64,000 bases of DNA. Origin: JAFMPW01 sp041743085 (lineage in GTDB: Bacteria; Bacteroidota; Bacteroidia; Flavobacteriales; Flavobacteriaceae). A program made the translations under genes and the position numbers. The stretch is taken from contig JBGTNL010000052.1 in NCBI GenBank assembly GCA_041743085.1, positions 1 through 64,000 on the forward strand, in the 5' to 3' direction. A model generated the notes under the pieces. It had not been told where the DNA came from and ran no database searches. It saw nothing but the letters and a program-made list of their open reading frames with translations. This document shows positions 43,731-51,250 of this stretch, piece by piece (within the stretch, counting starts at the first letter, position 1; each line of letters opens with the position of its first letter).

Positions 43731-45062
43731 ATGAAAAAATTTTCAACACTTACACTATTTATTATTGCGCTTCATTTCACTGCCTTTTCTCAGGAGGGCG
43801 AAATTTTGAACCTGAACACGGTGGATGGAGTTGAACACTACATTTATAGTGGTAATCTGTCCGGAAAGAAATCTAAAAAAGCTTTCGAAGAAATGAAACT
43901 TCTATCGGATGAAGGTGATGCGGACGCAGCTTGTCTACTCGGAATACTTTATAAAGATGGTATAGGCACCCGCCTGGATTTTAATAAAGCAAGAGAACAA
44001 TTCAAACAAGCCTATGAACTTGGCAGTGAAAAGGCAGCCTATAGCCTGGGCTATCTCTACTTAAAAGGCCTGGGCAATATAGGACAAGACTATAGAAAGG
44101 CATTAAAATGGTTAGAAAAAAGCAAATACCCAATGGCAAAGCACTGGTTAGCACAATTTCATTACTACGGGTATGGCTTACCGATTAATAAGCAAAAGGG
44201 TTTAGAGCTATTGCGGGCAAATGCCATAGGAAATAGTGAAGTTTTGCTCTCCCAGTGGGAATATGAAATGAAACATCCTGAGGTTGAGGCAATCACGCAA
44301 AATAGCAACGAGTCAGGCGTAGCCGCCAACACAAACGATACCACCCAAATAAATTCTGGTGGATTGCCTCATGGGGTATTGGGAAACTGGCTGGGTGAAT
44401 GGCAGATCATGGACTGGTCCGGGCAAAAGGTCACGCGGACCATCCCGATTGAAATTGAAATATCAGATACAGGTAACCGACTACTGTATGTCAAAATAGT
44501 TCTCGATGGGAATGAATTTAATGGCGGTCTTATTCAAACCAAAAATGAGCTCATATTTCCTGATATGAGCATTACGCTCAAAAAAAGATATACGGATCAT
44601 CCCGACGAATTGACATTAAATTACCGGCTGACATCTTTTGTTTTTAGGACTTCGAGTATTGCCGGTGTACAGTATCTGGCAGGGGAGCTTGAAACAACTA
44701 TTGAGAATTGGTCAGAACCAGGGCCCCCAGGCAGGCTGATTTTACAGAAAGAGGCGAAGGTTTTGAATCCGGATGTTCTCGAGGCGCTTGCTGAGCAAAA
44801 CGGGCATTTCTTTAAAGTACACCCCAACCCTTTTGAGGAAGACCTGCTTCTGCATTACGTCTTGGGGCAAGACTCGGAAGTTTCCATCCGCTTGCTTGAT
44901 TACTACCAGCCTTCAAAAGTTGTAAGAGTGAAGCAGAGAAAACAGAAAAAAGGTGAGCACATGCTGGCTCTCGATGGGCTTAATACCTTAAAAAGCGGGC
45001 TTTATATTATCGACATGACCGCAGGGGCAGGGCGCTACTCACGCATAGTCATAAGAAAATAA
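43731..45062 (+). CDS. Sel1-repeat protein with T9SS C-terminal sorting domain
   Basis: A 443-residue secreted protein. Signal peptide (STLTLFIIALHFTAFSQ), then Sel1-like repeats over about residues 45-165 (DADAACLLGILYKDGIGT, EKAAYSLGYLYLKGLGN, PMAKHWLAQFHYYGYGL). A beta-rich middle domain follows (GNWLGEWQIMDWSG...). The C-terminal 80 residues resemble a type A T9SS sorting domain (FKVHPNPFEEDLLLHY ... LKSGLYIIDM ... YSRIVIRK). It should be exported through the type IX system to the surface. It is 18 bp upstream of the toxin gene, so may be an accessory of the toxin locus. Confidence 0.75.
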   Translation: MKKFSTLTLFIIALHFTAFSQEGEILNLNTVDGVEHYIYSGNLSGKKSKKAFEEMKLLSDEGDADAACLLGILYKDGIGTRLDFNKAREQFKQAYELGSEKAAYSLGYLYLKGLGNIGQDYRKALKWLEKSKYPMAKHWLAQFHYYGYGLPINKQKGLELLRANAIGNSEVLLSQWEYEMKHPEVEAITQNSNESGVAANTNDTTQINSGGLPHGVLGNWLGEWQIMDWSGQKVTRTIPIEIEISDTGNRLLYVKIVLDGNEFNGGLIQTKNELIFPDMSITLKKRYTDHPDELTLNYRLTSFVFRTSSIAGVQYLAGELETTIENWSEPGPPGRLILQKEAKVLNPDVLEALAEQNGHFFKVHPNPFEEDLLLHYVLGQDSEVSIRLLDYYQPSKVVRVKQRKQKKGEHMLALDGLNTLKSGLYIIDMTAGAGRYSRIVIRK

Positions 45063-45080
45063 CCAAAAAAACCTGGGAAC

Positions 45081-46145
45081 ATGAAAAATATGATAAAACT
45101 ATTCGCCTTAGCGTTCCTGTTTGCGATATGCGAAATACAAGATACACAGGCTCAGTACAGGCAGTACAGCAGTTGCGATATTAGAAAAATAGAGGATGGA
45201 GCTCAACTAAAACTGTATGGTTACGAACCATCTTTCAGTCGCATTTCTAATTGTGGACCGGGAGATGAGGAGGTACCATTTGAATTCAGAATATACTACA
45301 ACAATATGACGGTCCTCTTAAATATGCAGCGCGCAATGGAAGCGGCACAGAGGGCAGCAGTAGAACGTTGGCTTCTTGAGCAGGAAAATAATTTTATGGA
45401 AGAGATCAACCGGCAACTGGGAACAAAGCACACCGATTTTAAAAGCGCTCAGAAAGAGTTCTTCAAAAATTTCGAAAAGGGTTATAGGAGTGTTGAAAAC
45501 ATCGCCCACGCCATCGGTGCAAGCCATAGTCAAAAGTCACGGGCACTTGATAAAGAACAGGAACAAAATACCAATGAGTTTGTTTTGATTGAAGAATGGA
45601 GGCAGTTCAGGGGAATCTGCAGGCCGCTTGGCACTATAAATTGTCCTGAACAATCTAATACAATAGTCAGGGGCATACGTCTTGGTTCTACTGGCATAAT
45701 AACCTTAGACAGGTTATGGGACGAGACTCTGGCCGACTTTTCAGAAAAGGAATATGAGTCCGCAAGGAATCAGTCGTGGTCCCAGGGAATCTATAAAATT
45801 GTGGATGACGGGAGCCTGCTTTCGGAAATGGTTAACAAACACATCGCCTATTATAACCGAAGAAATCTGGGAGATAAGGTATTCCTTATGACCACATATC
45901 TCGTACAATACAATAATCGGCGCTCTGGACCCATGTCTGTGCCCATTTCCACATATAAGCTTCCGGATTTCTGGAGTAATACCACCCTCCTTGAAATGGG
46001 TAAAAAGAAGGCTCCAGGGCTTACAGATTCTCAGAGAATTTTCCAAAAGAATTTCTTCGAAAACGAAGCGGAACGGTGCAACACTATGTCTTCCAGTTCC
46101 TCGCAGGGCAATGTGCACGAAACTGGGAAAGATTGGCCGCGTTAA
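45081..46145 (+). CDS. N-terminal part of a putative polymorphic toxin (interrupted by a frameshift)
   Basis: 354 residues. A signal peptide (IKLFALAFLFAICEIQDTQA) is followed by a domain I do not recognise, with an Ala/Glu-rich helical segment (MQRAMEAAQRAAVERWLLEQENN). The frame runs into TMSSSSSQGNVHETGKDWPR and stops. From about 46073 the alternative frame reads VQHYVFQFLAGQCARNWERL, which looks like the natural continuation. A single-base change near 46070-46080 therefore probably separates this part from the toxin-bearing half at 46076-47164. Either the gene is a pseudogene or the sequence has an error. Read together it would be about 695 residues. Confidence 0.6.
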   Translation: MKNMIKLFALAFLFAICEIQDTQAQYRQYSSCDIRKIEDGAQLKLYGYEPSFSRISNCGPGDEEVPFEFRIYYNNMTVLLNMQRAMEAAQRAAVERWLLEQENNFMEEINRQLGTKHTDFKSAQKEFFKNFEKGYRSVENIAHAIGASHSQKSRALDKEQEQNTNEFVLIEEWRQFRGICRPLGTINCPEQSNTIVRGIRLGSTGIITLDRLWDETLADFSEKEYESARNQSWSQGIYKIVDDGSLLSEMVNKHIAYYNRRNLGDKVFLMTTYLVQYNNRRSGPMSVPISTYKLPDFWSNTTLLEMGKKKAPGLTDSQRIFQKNFFENEAERCNTMSSSSSQGNVHETGKDWPR

Positions 46146-47164
46146 AAGAGGATATTGTACAAGAGCATATGGAGGCGTTACTGACTTACAGTGAGTTTGG
46201 AATGACGCTTAAATTGAACGCGCTAAGGGAAGGATATCGCAAGAGCAACGGCCCCGGGAAAATAGCCGGCCTTGATGCGCTTTCATTCAGGAATTACAGT
46301 CCTGATGGAGACAGCCCCACTGCCAACAGGTTCTATGAGCTGAACAACGGGGGATGGGTCTACCGTTCCACTTCGCCCAGGGAAGTAAATGGGGGAGTCT
46401 CTTTTTCTGAACCTACTTTAAATGATGATGGTTATTTCTATTATATCTATAATGAAGATACCAAAAGATGGCATGAGCTGTTGTTACCGGCCGCCGGAGT
46501 TAGCAGCACCAGTGATCCTTACCTGGTACAGGCCTTTTGGAAAGGAATGAAGGGTGTTGCCCGGTATGCACTTCCATTAGAAGACGCCATAATCCTGGTT
46601 GATGGAAAGGACTTTGATGGCAACGAGGCCAGCGAGGCGGAGGCGGGTGTACTTCTTATAGCAGGTTTTGTGCCCGGTGGAAAAATACTTAAGCCCGTTT
46701 TACGAGTAGTAAAAGGGGCGAAAGTTTGGAAAATATTTACCAGACAAGGAGGAAGAACATACATAACAGATTTGTTTAAGTTAGCGCCATTATTTAAAAC
46801 TGAAGCAAACAAATCTTTCTTTTGGTCTGGCAAGACTAATGGGATTGGAGGAGTCAACCTGGCAATGGAGATTGCCAGTTCCAAAGGAGGCACTACCCTT
46901 GAAGGTTTGATTGATGCTAAAAATATCGATTTACCCAATTGGGATTTAAGCAATCCTCAATCCGTCGAGGCCTGGAAAGAAGTTTCAAGACTTTATGCTG
47001 AACAGGCGTCAGGTGAGGTAAGGGCCATTATTGGAAAAGATTTGAGACCTGATAGCCTATGGGAAACCATTGAGCTTCCAGCCTTAAAGAACAATAGGAA
47101 GGTTGTAAAAATAATTACTATCGATCCCCAAACATTGAAAGAAAAAATTATATTTAACCGATGA
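46076..47164 (+). CDS. Polymorphic toxin C-terminal half with ADP-ribosyl-cyclase-like (NADase) domain
   Basis: 362 residues in a shifted frame relative to the upstream part, opening at a GTG. Residues 160-215 (ARYALPLEDAIILVDGKDFDG ... GFVPGGKILKP) resemble the pretoxin segments of bacterial polymorphic toxins. The C-terminal domain (about 245-362) aligns by eye with CD38-type ADP-ribosyl cyclases: FFWSG (CD38 LLWSR, W125), TTLEGL (FTLEDT, E146), PNW...NPQSVEAWKEVSRLYAE (PDW...NPVSVFWKTVSRRFAE, W189) and LWETIE (TFGSVE, E226). All four catalytic residues correspond (W250, E276, W300, E333). NAD+ hydrolysis or cyclisation is inferred. The stop overlaps the immunity gene start. Confidence 0.7.
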   Translation: MQHYVFQFLAGQCARNWERLAALKEDIVQEHMEALLTYSEFGMTLKLNALREGYRKSNGPGKIAGLDALSFRNYSPDGDSPTANRFYELNNGGWVYRSTSPREVNGGVSFSEPTLNDDGYFYYIYNEDTKRWHELLLPAAGVSSTSDPYLVQAFWKGMKGVARYALPLEDAIILVDGKDFDGNEASEAEAGVLLIAGFVPGGKILKPVLRVVKGAKVWKIFTRQGGRTYITDLFKLAPLFKTEANKSFFWSGKTNGIGGVNLAMEIASSKGGTTLEGLIDAKNIDLPNWDLSNPQSVEAWKEVSRLYAEQASGEVRAIIGKDLRPDSLWETIELPALKNNRKVVKIITIDPQTLKEKIIFNR

Positions 47165-47394
47165 AAATTACAGGGACAAGATCACATATTTTTATTGAAA
47201 CTGAAGGCAAGATATTAAAAATAGCGGGGGAGTTGACCGCAACGCCTGCCTTCTATGCGGATATCAATTCAATTAATCAGTGGGAAAAACCTAGTGATAA
47301 TATAAAGATAACTGAAGAAGAAAAAAAGATTCTTATTGATAAAATAATAGAAGAAAGTAACCAACCGGGCAACATACCAATTATTTTTGAATAG
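47161..47394 (+). CDS. Imm74-like immunity protein
   Basis: A 77-residue cytoplasmic protein whose ATG overlaps the toxin stop (ATGA). The pattern ITGTRSHIFIETEGKILKIAGEL, FYADINSINQWEKP and ITEEEKKILIDKI.EE.....IIFE fits the Imm74 immunity family as I remember it: short, beta-rich N-terminus and one C-terminal helix. Placement directly after a toxin C-terminal domain is typical for immunity genes. It should bind and block the NADase-like domain. It is intact even though the toxin gene seems frameshifted. Confidence 0.72.
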   Translation: MKITGTRSHIFIETEGKILKIAGELTATPAFYADINSINQWEKPSDNIKITEEEKKILIDKIIEESNQPGNIPIIFE

Positions 47395-47949
47395 AAACAA
47401 GAATTAATTATAAAGTGTAAACGCTGTCCGTCTTTTCAATTCCTTTGGGGCTATCCGCAAAAGGACTTTGTATTACCGGAACGAACAAAATAGTATAGAA
47501 AAAATAAATGCGGAATTTGAAGGCAAAATTTTATTTGAACAAAAAAATTCCTGAAACCGACCATCCTCAAGGCAGAGCCATAGGGGAATTATTTAGATTA
47601 AAAAACAAGAGTAGCTGTTTAAAAAAACTTTTAATAAACTTGGACACTTTTCAGAGACTATCCCGTAAAGTGTAAGTTAATAATAGCAGGGGTTTGACTT
47701 TATCTAAAGTTGGACCCTTTTTTTCAATCCATCATTAAGGAATCCACGGCATTGTTCATCGCGTTTTGTATTAATTCCTGGATGTTCTTTTGTGCGCTGC
47801 ACGGGGATCCTCCCAGGGAAATTACGCATAGGATGGCACCGATTCTCCGTTTCGTATTAAATTATTCAGAAGATTACCGCCCTGCGTACCCCTGAAAGGC
47901 TCCTACTGGACATTTAAAAATATTGGAATGGTTACTGCGAAAAGAAGGT
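47395..47949. other. Non-coding region with a repeat copy and a possible IS remnant
   Basis: It contains family A repeat copy 2 (47545-47603), two 17-bp direct repeats (TAAACTTGGACACTTTT at 47634 and TAAAGTTGGACCCTTTT at 47704, two mismatches) and an ACACTTT/AAAGTGT hairpin (47643-47672), which look like insertion-sequence end remnants. A short minus-strand frame reads NIQELIQNAMNNAVDSLMMD before a stop near 47730. No intact gene is supported. Confidence 0.4.
47545..47603. repeat. Dispersed palindromic repeat, family A copy 2
   Basis: CCTGAAACCGACCATCC on the left and CATAGGGGAATTATTTAGA on the right match copy 1 (25921-26013), but the inner cruciform is missing or reduced (TCAAGGCAGAG). Confidence 0.55.
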
Positions 47950-48759
47950 TTATTTAGACCTTATTGTAATATCCCCATTAAAAGTCTTGAAAAGCATCTC
48001 CGGGCCTCCCCCATTGATCTTTCCATTCACCCATTGCTCAATCTGAACCTTATAGGTGCCGGAAGGTCTGTCGCTCTTAACGACCGATTTCTGATTATCA
48101 ACGGTCATTTCAAAATCGGTAAAAATATTACCCTGGTCCGTTTTTAATTTTAAATTGGCCTTAAGCGTATCAGGAAAGGTCACATCCAGATCGCCATTCA
48201 GACTACTAAAAGCCATACCGGAATCCGCAGTTACTGTTTGGAAAGTTGCTTTGATATCCCCGTTTACCGTATCTGCCGAGGCAGACCCGCTAACATCCTC
48301 CAGGGTAATTTCTCCGTTTACATTACTAATTTCCATCTCCCCTCTTATTCCTTTAACCGTAATATTCCCGTTATTTACCGTACCGAGTTTCAATGAAAAA
48401 TTGGAGGGTATTTTAATCTCCAGATTGGTCACTTTATTCCATTGCTCATTGATAATCTGGACCACATTGTTTTTTTCCTCGGCACTTATCTTCAGGGAAG
48501 TGTTCTCAATCCGTTTCAGGCCGCTTTTTTCATCCTCTTTATAATGTGCCTTTTTATTTCCGAAAGAAGCTTTAACAATCACTTCCTTGCCATTATAGGC
48601 CTCAACGTTGATAGAACCCGCAAGTTGTTCGACGATCAGTTTCCCCTCGCTCTCAGGATTACTAAGGGGTACGGAGAATAATTCCACGCTTTCTTCCTGC
48701 GCACTTGCTAAAAACATCGAAAGCAACACTAAAAACACTGATATCCTGATATTTTTCAT
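47950..48759 (-). CDS. DUF4097 family beta-repeat protein (1)
   Basis: 269 residues: signal peptide (ISVFLVLLSMFLASAQ) followed by a right-handed beta-repeat of short imperfect units (GTVNNGNITVKGIRGEMEISNVNGEITLEDVSGSASADTVNGDIKATF) typical of DUF4097/putative adhesin proteins. It is probably periplasmic or outer-membrane associated. It is the last gene in an operon with an ECF sigma factor, its anti-sigma and a DUF4097 paralogue, which suggests an envelope-stress output. No enzymatic motif is seen. Confidence 0.85.
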   Translation of the reverse strand: MKNIRISVFLVLLSMFLASAQEESVELFSVPLSNPESEGKLIVEQLAGSINVEAYNGKEVIVKASFGNKKAHYKEDEKSGLKRIENTSLKISAEEKNNVVQIINEQWNKVTNLEIKIPSNFSLKLGTVNNGNITVKGIRGEMEISNVNGEITLEDVSGSASADTVNGDIKATFQTVTADSGMAFSSLNGDLDVTFPDTLKANLKLKTDQGNIFTDFEMTVDNQKSVVKSDRPSGTYKVQIEQWVNGKINGGGPEMLFKTFNGDITIRSK

Positions 48760-48770
48760 TTTTATAATAT

Positions 48771-49640
48771 TTATATTTTTTTAATAATCACGTTCCCGTT
48801 CAGGGTTTCAAAGTCGTGAAGCATACTTCCATCTCCTATTTGAACCACCGGTTTTGCTTCGTATTTATATTTTCCTTTGCCATTCTTTTGCGGTTCGTTC
48901 TGGCTCGTCTTAACATACTGACCGGCAATGTCAAAATCCGTAAATAATTCTCCGTTCATACTTTTAAAAGCAATCTCGGCCGATAGATCTTCTTGATAGG
49001 TAATAGTAATATTCCCGTTTAAAGAATAATAGATAGAGGGGGAAGCCGGATTCGTTGCGTAGGAAATACTGACCTCCCCGTTAATGGCGTGAACTTCGGT
49101 CTGCCCGGTGATATTCTCCAGTGTTATGCCTCCGTTAATGTTATTCGCCTTTATATAATTTCCCTTTGTATTCCGTACCACAACTTCTCCATTATTTATG
49201 GCTCCGACGTTCAGTTTGATGTTCTTCGGTATTCTTAGCTGAAAATTCAGATTATGATCATAGGGTGGTTCCTCATAATCTCTACAATTAATTGAAGTCA
49301 GATGCCCGTTCTTGTATTCCATATTTGGAAGATCCGGATATATCACTATCTCAGATCCCTGTTCCACCACATGGATCCCTACTTCTGTTTTTCCCAATTC
49401 CAGATCCTTCTCACTATTGGCGGTGACCAATTTCTCCACAGCCAACAGAATTTTATCCCCGTCATACCCTTCTACATGTATTGATCCGTTGAGATTCTGA
49501 ACCACCAAAAGATTATTGGCAGTACTCTTTTCGAAAGAGATCTCTTTGCTGATCTCCTCTTGGAATTCCTTCTTTTGTGCCTTAGCACATTGTGTCCCTA
49601 ACGATGCGATAAGAACCACATTTAAAACCAGATGTTTCAT
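48771..49640 (-). CDS. DUF4097 family beta-repeat protein (2)
   Basis: A protein of 289 residues from the ATG at 49640 (the frame opens 12 codons earlier). Signal peptide (LVLNVVLIASLGTQCAKA), then beta-repeat units (LKLNVGAINNGEVVVRNTKGNYIKANNINGGITLENITGQTEVHAINGEVSISY). It is paralogous to the downstream DUF4097 gene 11 bp away. Both lie after the anti-sigma gene and are presumably controlled by the adjacent ECF factor. Confidence 0.85.
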   Translation of the reverse strand: MKHLVLNVVLIASLGTQCAKAQKKEFQEEISKEISFEKSTANNLLVVQNLNGSIHVEGYDGDKILLAVEKLVTANSEKDLELGKTEVGIHVVEQGSEIVIYPDLPNMEYKNGHLTSINCRDYEEPPYDHNLNFQLRIPKNIKLNVGAINNGEVVVRNTKGNYIKANNINGGITLENITGQTEVHAINGEVSISYATNPASPSIYYSLNGNITITYQEDLSAEIAFKSMNGELFTDFDIAGQYVKTSQNEPQKNGKGKYKYEAKPVVQIGDGSMLHDFETLNGNVIIKKI

Positions 49641-49701
49641 TTGTTCGATTTTATTAGATTGATAAATAAACCCCATTAAACGGGCGATTTGATGATGTTG
49701 C

Positions 49702-50505
49702 TCAGATAATTTGTTGAATTGTATGTTCCAGTTTCTTTTTTACAGAACTATCCATTTCCTTGACCTGCATTAATTTTTTGAAGGATTCAACAGACTCCTT
49801 TTCCTGCAGGGCTACCATGAGATTGGCCAAAGTAACCTGCACTATGGGTGAACGCTGTTGCACAATTGATTGAACCAAACCCTGCCTGACAAGTGGCTCG
49901 CCGACATAATTTGTAAGGGACTCAATTGCAGCCAATCTGACATTTACGTTGGGGTCGTTATTCAGGGTCTGTAATAATGCTTTGATCACTTTTTCCTCTG
50001 CCCTTTTAATTTTATTGGCCTCGCTAACCCCCTGTAACCTTTTATTTGCTGATGGTTGTTCCAATAGTGTCAGTACCAATTTTTCTCTTATCTCCTCAGT
50101 TTCTGTGTTGGATACCACCGATGTTTTAATAAGATCAGAGGTATTGCCTGAATTAAGGAAATACCCAATTCCCAATCCAATACATAATAGCAACATACCA
50201 TAAGCCAGTTGCGGCCTCCATAATTTTCTCAGAAAAGCGCGAACCTGGTTTTCAAAAGTGCCCGATTTTCCTTCCTTTGGTCCAATCTTACTATGTAGCA
50301 TTTCGTAAAACCTTGCATCCATTTTCATCGACGGTTCGGGAATTGTCAACTTATCCAGTCGATTCCAGGCGGCCTGTATCTCCTGAAACTGACCTTTTTG
50401 CTCAGGATAATCCTCCAAAAAATCTTCAAACTCCATTTGTTCATTTTCGTCCAGCAGGCCGGACAAGTAGTCCATAACTTGCACTTGAAATTTCTCTTTA
50501 TCCAT
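49702..50505 (-). CDS. Membrane anti-sigma factor-like protein with HEAT-like repeats
   Basis: 267 residues. The N-terminal 60 residues (FQVQVMDYLSGLLDENEQMEFEDFLEDYP) resemble an anti-sigma domain without zinc ligands. One membrane helix follows (LAYGMLLLCIGLGIGYFL, about residues 99-116). The C-terminal part, expected in the periplasm, has helical HEAT-like repeats (NDPNVNVRLAAIESLTNYV, SPIVQVTLANLMVAL). It starts 4 bp after the ECF sigma stop, the classic sigma/anti-sigma pairing. It likely holds the sigma factor at the membrane until an envelope signal arrives. Confidence 0.82.
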   Translation of the reverse strand: MDKEKFQVQVMDYLSGLLDENEQMEFEDFLEDYPEQKGQFQEIQAAWNRLDKLTIPEPSMKMDARFYEMLHSKIGPKEGKSGTFENQVRAFLRKLWRPQLAYGMLLLCIGLGIGYFLNSGNTSDLIKTSVVSNTETEEIREKLVLTLLEQPSANKRLQGVSEANKIKRAEEKVIKALLQTLNNDPNVNVRLAAIESLTNYVGEPLVRQGLVQSIVQQRSPIVQVTLANLMVALQEKESVESFKKLMQVKEMDSSVKKKLEHTIQQII

Positions 50506-50509
50506 GTTC

Positions 50510-51064
50510 CTATCTTATTTCCATTTGCATAAAAATTGTTCTTAACTCCTTTAAAGCCCTATGTGCCTTTACTTTGGCCGCTCCTTCGCTACAACCTAAC
50601 ACGGCTCCGATCTCACTGAATTTCATTTCTTTGTACTTACTTAATATCACTATTTCCCGTTTTTCAATCGGCAACATTTGCAAGGCCTGGTTGAGCTGGT
50701 TTACCGTATCCTGATGGTTCATTTTCGAATCCATATCTTCTTCATCTTTCAATTTGTATTCCAGTACTGAAAGCGCGTCCAGATTCCTATTCTTCCTATT
50801 CTTTCTAAAATGGTCATAGTTAACATTCCGGGCAGTCCGGAACATCCAGGCCGCAAAAGAGCCATCTCCTGTGAAGCTGTGCCTGTATTTCAACATCCTC
50901 ACAAAAACATTCTGTACCAGGTCTTCGCTTAAAGGTGCATTACCGTTCATATTGTAAAAGAACCCGAACAACCTTTTCTTGTAGCGCTCATATAGCAATC
51001 CCATTTTATCAAGGTCGCCCGATTTAACTTTCAGCATCAGTGCATTGTCGGTCAGTGCTTGCAA
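50510..51064 (-). CDS. ECF-type RNA polymerase sigma-70 factor
   Basis: 184 residues. Region 2 is FGFFYNMNGNAPLSEDLVQNVFVRMLKYRHSF with FAAWMFRTARNVNYDHFRK. Region 4 is LPIEKREIVILSKYKEMKFSEIGAVLGCSEGAAKVKAHRALKEL. Region 3 is absent, as in ECF factors. Translation probably starts at the TTG (51064), since an in-frame stop lies just upstream; the next ATG is 9 codons in. It heads an operon with the anti-sigma and two DUF4097 genes. Confidence 0.93.
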   Translation of the reverse strand: MQALTDNALMLKVKSGDLDKMGLLYERYKKRLFGFFYNMNGNAPLSEDLVQNVFVRMLKYRHSFTGDGSFAAWMFRTARNVNYDHFRKNRKNRNLDALSVLEYKLKDEEDMDSKMNHQDTVNQLNQALQMLPIEKREIVILSKYKEMKFSEIGAVLGCSEGAAKVKAHRALKELRTIFMQMEIR

Positions 51065-51099
51065 TCCGTAATAGTTTTAGGTCTTCAAGAGGGTAAACT

Positions 51100-51121
51100 C
51101 CCGTTTGATAAAAAGGTTACA
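51100..51121 (-). promoter_or_regulatory. Possible ECF-type promoter of the sigma operon
   Basis: On the minus strand TGTAACC (51115-51121) followed by TTTTTATCAAACGGGAG resembles a GTAAC-type ECF -35 element upstream of the sigma gene itself. Autoregulation is inferred from position only. Confidence 0.3.
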
Positions 51122-51160
51122 AAAAGATTTAAATTTCTTTTAAGATAGCCTATTCAAACA

Positions 51161-51190
51161 AAAAAGCGCTACCATTATGGTAACGCTTTT
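51161..51190 (-). terminator. Terminator of the M61 peptidase gene
   Basis: AAAGCG.TACCAT/ATGGTA.CGCTTT stem (one mismatch), followed on the minus strand by TTTTTTG. It lies 60 bp after the peptidase stop. Confidence 0.75.
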
Positions 51191-51250
51191 ATCGATAATC
51201 AATACCTTTTTACAAGTCTTACAGGGTTCTCAGAACCTTAAGGGTTAAAA

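Noticed and set aside
47710..47895. Plus-strand frame of 61 codons in the post-immunity gap
   Set aside because: No motif, no promoter box, and it overlaps IS-like debris; the opposite strand looks slightly more protein-like but is also broken.
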